From: Planctomycetota bacterium
GTDB taxonomy: Bacteria; Planctomycetota; GCA-002687715; DRQF01
NCBI GenBank assembly: GCA_015485455.1
Contig: WFTN01000559.1
Span: forward strand, 1-8,989
Direction of reading: 5' to 3'
Length of the DNA: 8,989 bases
A program made the position numbers and the translations under genes. Below the pieces are notes generated by a model that was not told the DNA's origin, did no database searches, and saw only the letters and a program-made list of their open reading frames with translations. Position 1 is the first letter of the stretch. Every line of letters begins with the position of its first letter. Shown here piece by piece: positions 6,575-8,989 of this stretch.

Positions 6575-7111
6575 TTGACTACAAAGACCCCGAAGAGTCA
6601 TTGGCTCTTTGTTGTGACCTTTTTGATTGCCCTGGCTTTGGATCTCATATCCAAGCATTTGATCGAAACCCGACTTGGCATGTTCGAAGAATATGAGGTT
6701 TGGCAAGGCGTCTTGCGCTTCCGTTTGATCACCAATCCTGGAATGATGTGGAGCATGGCGGAAGCAGTCCCTGCCTCCCTCTGGGTCGCGATTCGCGGGA
6801 GTGTGCTTCTTGGTCTCATCTGGATGTATTTCAGCTTGGAGAACAAGGGGCCTATGGCTCAGTTGGCCTTCGGGTTGGTTTGCGCCGGTGCTTTGGGCAA
6901 TATCTATGACAATATCTTTCAGAACAAAGATGCCTTGTTCCAGGGGGAAGTGAGGGACTTCATCCAATTCTATTGGTTCGAATTCCCCACTTTTAACGTG
7001 GCGGACTCCTGCATCTGCGTCGGGGCTCCTTTGCTTCTTCTTGTGCTGTGGAGCCATGATCGGGAGCTGCGCGCCAAAGAGGACGGGAAGCCTCAGGAGC
7101 AAGGCTCTTGA
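6575..7111 (+). CDS. lspA: Lipoprotein signal peptidase (signal peptidase II)
   Basis: LspA is the inner-membrane aspartyl protease that removes signal peptides from prolipoproteins after diacylglyceryl transfer to the lipobox cysteine. The 178-residue product has four hydrophobic segments (about residues 10-29, 66-87, 92-110 and 145-160) and the family motifs in order: ALDLISKHLI (Asp23, Lys27), ITNPGMMWSM (Asn54), AGALGNIYDNI with catalytic Asp112, VRDFIQF, and FNVADSCICVG with catalytic Asp144. Length is typical. The start is TTG at 6575, chosen because GAGGG lies six bases upstream and the reading begins a short polar N-terminus before the first helix; no ATG suits. Probably co-transcribed with the DksA-like gene, though the hairpin between them may modulate this. 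The lipoprotein encoded at 4111-4974 is a candidate substrate. Confidence 0.95.
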   Translation: MTTKTPKSHWLFVVTFLIALALDLISKHLIETRLGMFEEYEVWQGVLRFRLITNPGMMWSMAEAVPASLWVAIRGSVLLGLIWMYFSLENKGPMAQLAFGLVCAGALGNIYDNIFQNKDALFQGEVRDFIQFYWFEFPTFNVADSCICVGAPLLLLVLWSHDRELRAKEDGKPQEQGS

Positions 7112-7301
7112 TGAGCCTGATTCAGCAGGCGAAGTGATCGTTCCAAAGTGTCGCAGGCCTTTTCACTCTAAGTTCGGGTGAATCTCTCTATTTTTTTTAC
7201 GAACCGTGTATTTCCTCAAGGCAAGTATTAAGGTTGCACGAGACCTAGTGTGGTTGTGTGTGAATCGTAAATGTGTCGCATCATTCTTGAGAGCAAAGCC
7301 T

Positions 7302-8135
7302 ATGAGGCTCGAGACCGTCGACGCCTCGCTCATTGAGAGCGCAGTCAGTAGTTTTCTCGACTTAGCCTGGGGTGACCTTGCGGAAGCTCATTGGCCGAAA
7401 AGCATGAACTTCACCGGTGCTGACCGGGATGAGGTCTTGGCTGGTTTTGTCGACGAAAAAAAGCGTGGGTGCATGCGCAAATTCAGTTTGCGCCTGGGTA
7501 ATCGACGTTATCCCTTCATGAAGATGGTCTTTCAGGAGCTGCTCTTTCGGGACTGCTTCTTTTTTAGTGTCGACACTCACGATGAATTGGACATCAAAGA
7601 CACCAATCCGGACTACCAGGAATGGTTGGCCATCAAGCACTATAATATCGAGCTTAAGAACAAGGTTGAGGATGTCTGGCGGGCTCGGGGCATTCCAACG
7701 TTGAGCGTCCTTCTCGACCGAGTCGACGACGATGAAGTGCCAGAGCGTCAAATCTGTACCATCACTCCTTCACCGCTGATCTATGTGGTGGACGATGAGG
7801 AATCTATCGCCGAGGGAGTTCGGCGCACTTTGGTCAAACGAAACTACGCTGTTGAGGTGTTTCACTGCGCAGAAGAGGCCATGAAGGCCATTCACCAGAA
7901 ACGTCCAGATCTTATTGTCTCCGATTTGGAGATGGGAGATGGGGACTCGGGGTTGGAGTTCTGCGAGAGAATCCGGCGAGATGAAGACTTGAAGGACATC
8001 CCTTTTATCCTGGCAACGGCCGCAGGAATCGATTTGAGCCAGTTTGAGTTGATCGATGGCTTCATCGTTAAACCCTATGAAGTGGAGGTTTTGTGCGCTT
8101 TCGTGTCGGAAAACTTGGCGCACAGTACTCACTGA
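7302..8135 (+). CDS. Response regulator: uncharacterised N-terminal domain plus C-terminal receiver
   Basis: Numbered from the ATG at 7302, the product has 277 residues. Residues about 158-272 are a complete CheY-like receiver: acidic pair Asp164-Asp165 (YVVDDEES), phosphoacceptor Asp208 (LIVSDLEMGDGDSGLEF), Thr239 (FILATAAG) and Lys257-Pro258 (FIVKPYE). Residues about 1-150 are a soluble domain I do not recognise, with a dense conserved-looking stretch GNRRYPFMKMVFQEL (66-80), FFFSVDTHDELDIKD (86-100), and NIELKNKVEDVWRARGIPTL (115-134). Output domains usually lie after the receiver, so this order is less common. No histidine kinase is nearby, so it is an orphan regulator here. The start at 7302 has TTGAGAG eight bases upstream; a GTG at 7206 in the same frame would add 32 residues but has no ribosome binding site and follows eight T residues. 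It lies in the same direction as lspA and secA, separated from both by nearly 190 bp. Confidence 0.85.
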   Translation: MRLETVDASLIESAVSSFLDLAWGDLAEAHWPKSMNFTGADRDEVLAGFVDEKKRGCMRKFSLRLGNRRYPFMKMVFQELLFRDCFFFSVDTHDELDIKDTNPDYQEWLAIKHYNIELKNKVEDVWRARGIPTLSVLLDRVDDDEVPERQICTITPSPLIYVVDDEESIAEGVRRTLVKRNYAVEVFHCAEEAMKAIHQKRPDLIVSDLEMGDGDSGLEFCERIRRDEDLKDIPFILATAAGIDLSQFELIDGFIVKPYEVEVLCAFVSENLAHSTH

Positions 8136-8211
8136 CTAGGTTTGCAACTTTGCCCAATCGAGATCCTCGTTTCGGCAGCAAACCCCCCTGTTCTTCCACA
8201 ATTCTGAATTC

Positions 8212-8241
8212 TTGTCCGATCCAAGGCAGAGGCGTTAGACT
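8212..8241 (+). promoter_or_regulatory. Weak candidate promoter upstream of secA
   Basis: TTGTCC (8212-8217) and TAGACT (8236-8241) are 18 bp apart, each matching four of six consensus bases. This is the best candidate I found in the 188-bp gap between the response regulator and secA; the match is weak and the element is offered only as a possibility. Confidence 0.2.
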
Positions 8242-8323
8242 GTGCCCGAATCAAGGCATCCGGTAGACCCCGTGTGGTCATTAAGCCCAAGACGCCCGTC
8301 AGACCTGTTTGAGCGAACAATCC

Positions 8324-8989
8324 ATGATTGAGTCAATATTTAAGGGCGTAGTCCGCCTCTTTGGTTCTCACAATGAGCGCCAGATCAAAGCGAATCGAAA
8401 AGAAGCTGAGGTCATCGCTTCTTTTGAGCCCCAACTTGAAGTTCTCAGCGACGCAGATCTGCAGGCGAAGACGGATGAATTCCGTGACCGCCTAAAGAAG
8501 GGCGAAACTTTAGAGGACATCTGTCATGAAGCCTTCGCTGTGGTGCGGGAAGCCAGCAAGCGAATTCCCCCTCCCGGCGAAGAAAAAGGGCTCCGGCACT
8601 ACGACGTCCAGATGGTCGGTGGCTTGGTCTTGCATCGCTCCGGCATTGCCGAGATGGCTACCGGTGAAGGCAAGACGTTGGTTGCCACCTGTCCGGCCTA
8701 TTTGAATGCCTTGGAGGGCAAGGGCGTTCATGTCATTACCGTGAACGACTACTTGGCTCTTCGTGACCGCAACTGGATGGCTCCTATCTTTGAATTCCTG
8801 GGCCTGACGGTGGGCGCGATTCAGAGTGAGATGACCAATAGTCAGCGTCGGGAGCAATATGATTGCGACATCACCTACGGCACCAACAACGAATTTGGCT
8901 TCGACTACCTTCGGGACAACATGAAGTCGCGGGTTGAAGACCAGGTCCAGCGCAGTCGCCATTACGCGATCTTGGATGAGGTTGATAAT
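8324..8989 (+). CDS. secA: Preprotein translocase ATPase SecA, N-terminal part (cut by window end)
   Basis: SecA is the motor ATPase that pushes unfolded preproteins through SecYEG. The open frame runs from ATG 8324 to the window edge without a stop, giving 222 of an expected 800-1000 residues. Diagnostic motifs: N-terminal [10 protein letters not shown] (13-22); Q-motif region [10 protein letters not shown] (91-100); Walker A in [11 protein letters not shown] (111-121); [31 protein letters not shown]; and the DEAD-type Walker B ILDEVDN at the very end (216-222). Between SKR (78-80) and RHYDVQ (91-96) there are ten residues where E. coli SecA, from memory, has four; the extra stretch includes PPPGEE. 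The ATG has only a weak GAG upstream; an in-frame TTG at 8309 is a less likely start because the ATG reading already begins with the family N-terminus. Confidence 0.97.
   Translation, partial: MIESIFKGVVRLFGSHNERQIKANRKEAEVIASFEPQLEVLSDADLQAKTDEFRDRLKKGETLEDICHEAFAVVREASKRIPPPGEEKGLRHYDVQMVGGLVLHRSGIAEMATGEGKTLVATCPAYLNALEGKGVHVITVNDYLALRDRNWMAPIFEFLGLTVGAIQSEMTNSQRREQYDCDITYGTNNEFGFDYLRDNMKSRVEDQVQRSRHYAILDEVDN

Noticed and set aside
6383..7102. A 239-codon open frame on the minus strand
   Set aside because: It lies antisense to lspA and the end of the DksA-like gene, both of which carry unmistakable family motifs; its translation shows no recognisable domain.
7115..7130. Small hairpin GCCTG/CAGGC after lspA
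   Set aside because: Only five base pairs and no following T-run; the T8 run at 7191-7198 is too far away and has no stem directly before it.
7111..7137. Eight-codon frame starting in the lspA stop (TGATG)
   Set aside because: Too short, no ribosome binding site distinct from coding sequence, and no sign of function.
8129..8320. A 63-codon minus-strand frame filling the gap before secA
   Set aside because: No recognisable motif or family resemblance; a frame of this length in a spacer is compatible with chance.
8510..8962. A 150-codon open frame on the minus strand
   Set aside because: It is the antisense shadow of secA, whose Walker motifs are on the plus strand.

Overview
The window looks like a chromosomal stretch of a Gram-negative-type bacterium. 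It encodes a lipoprotein with a clear lipobox, the lipoprotein signal peptidase that would mature it, and a flippase/glycosyltransferase cluster for surface glycans. A short DksA/TraR zinc-finger gene lies directly upstream of lspA. I associate that order, and the acidic tip of the DksA-like protein, with the Planctomycetota/PVC group, but this is recall and inference only; no rRNA or other firm taxonomic marker is present. There are no insertion sequences, CRISPR arrays, tRNAs or rRNAs.

Layout. (1) 34-3883, plus strand: a tightly packed three-gene operon of a multi-spanning Wzx/MATE-type polysaccharide flippase and two GT-B family 4 glycosyltransferases. The genes overlap by ATGA and GTGA, which suggests translational coupling. 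(2) 3884-4110: a short spacer between converging operons with no convincing terminator; it holds one tiny open frame with a good Shine-Dalgarno sequence. (3) 4111-5902, minus strand: a XerC/XerD-type tyrosine recombinase with all six catalytic residues, whose 3' end overlaps the start of a lipoprotein with two LEA14/WHy-type domains. (4) 5903-6137: a divergent regulatory region with two back-to-back sigma70-like promoters. The plus-strand promoter is near consensus and precedes a leader of about 105 nt with a perfect 7-bp hairpin and a nine-codon mini-ORF. (5) 6138-7111: the DksA/TraR-like gene and lspA, separated by a perfect 10-bp hairpin; lspA starts at a TTG with a good ribosome binding site. 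(6) 7302-8135: a response regulator whose receiver domain is at the C-terminus, behind about 150 residues I do not recognise. (7) 8324 to the window end: the first 222 codons of secA.

How the genes relate: SecA drives preprotein export, LspA cleaves lipoprotein signal peptides after lipidation, and the lipoprotein at 4111-4974 is a plausible client of both. The flippase and glycosyltransferases would build and export a lipid-linked glycan. The DksA-like protein and the orphan response regulator are the regulatory elements. The least explained item is the N-terminal domain of the response regulator.
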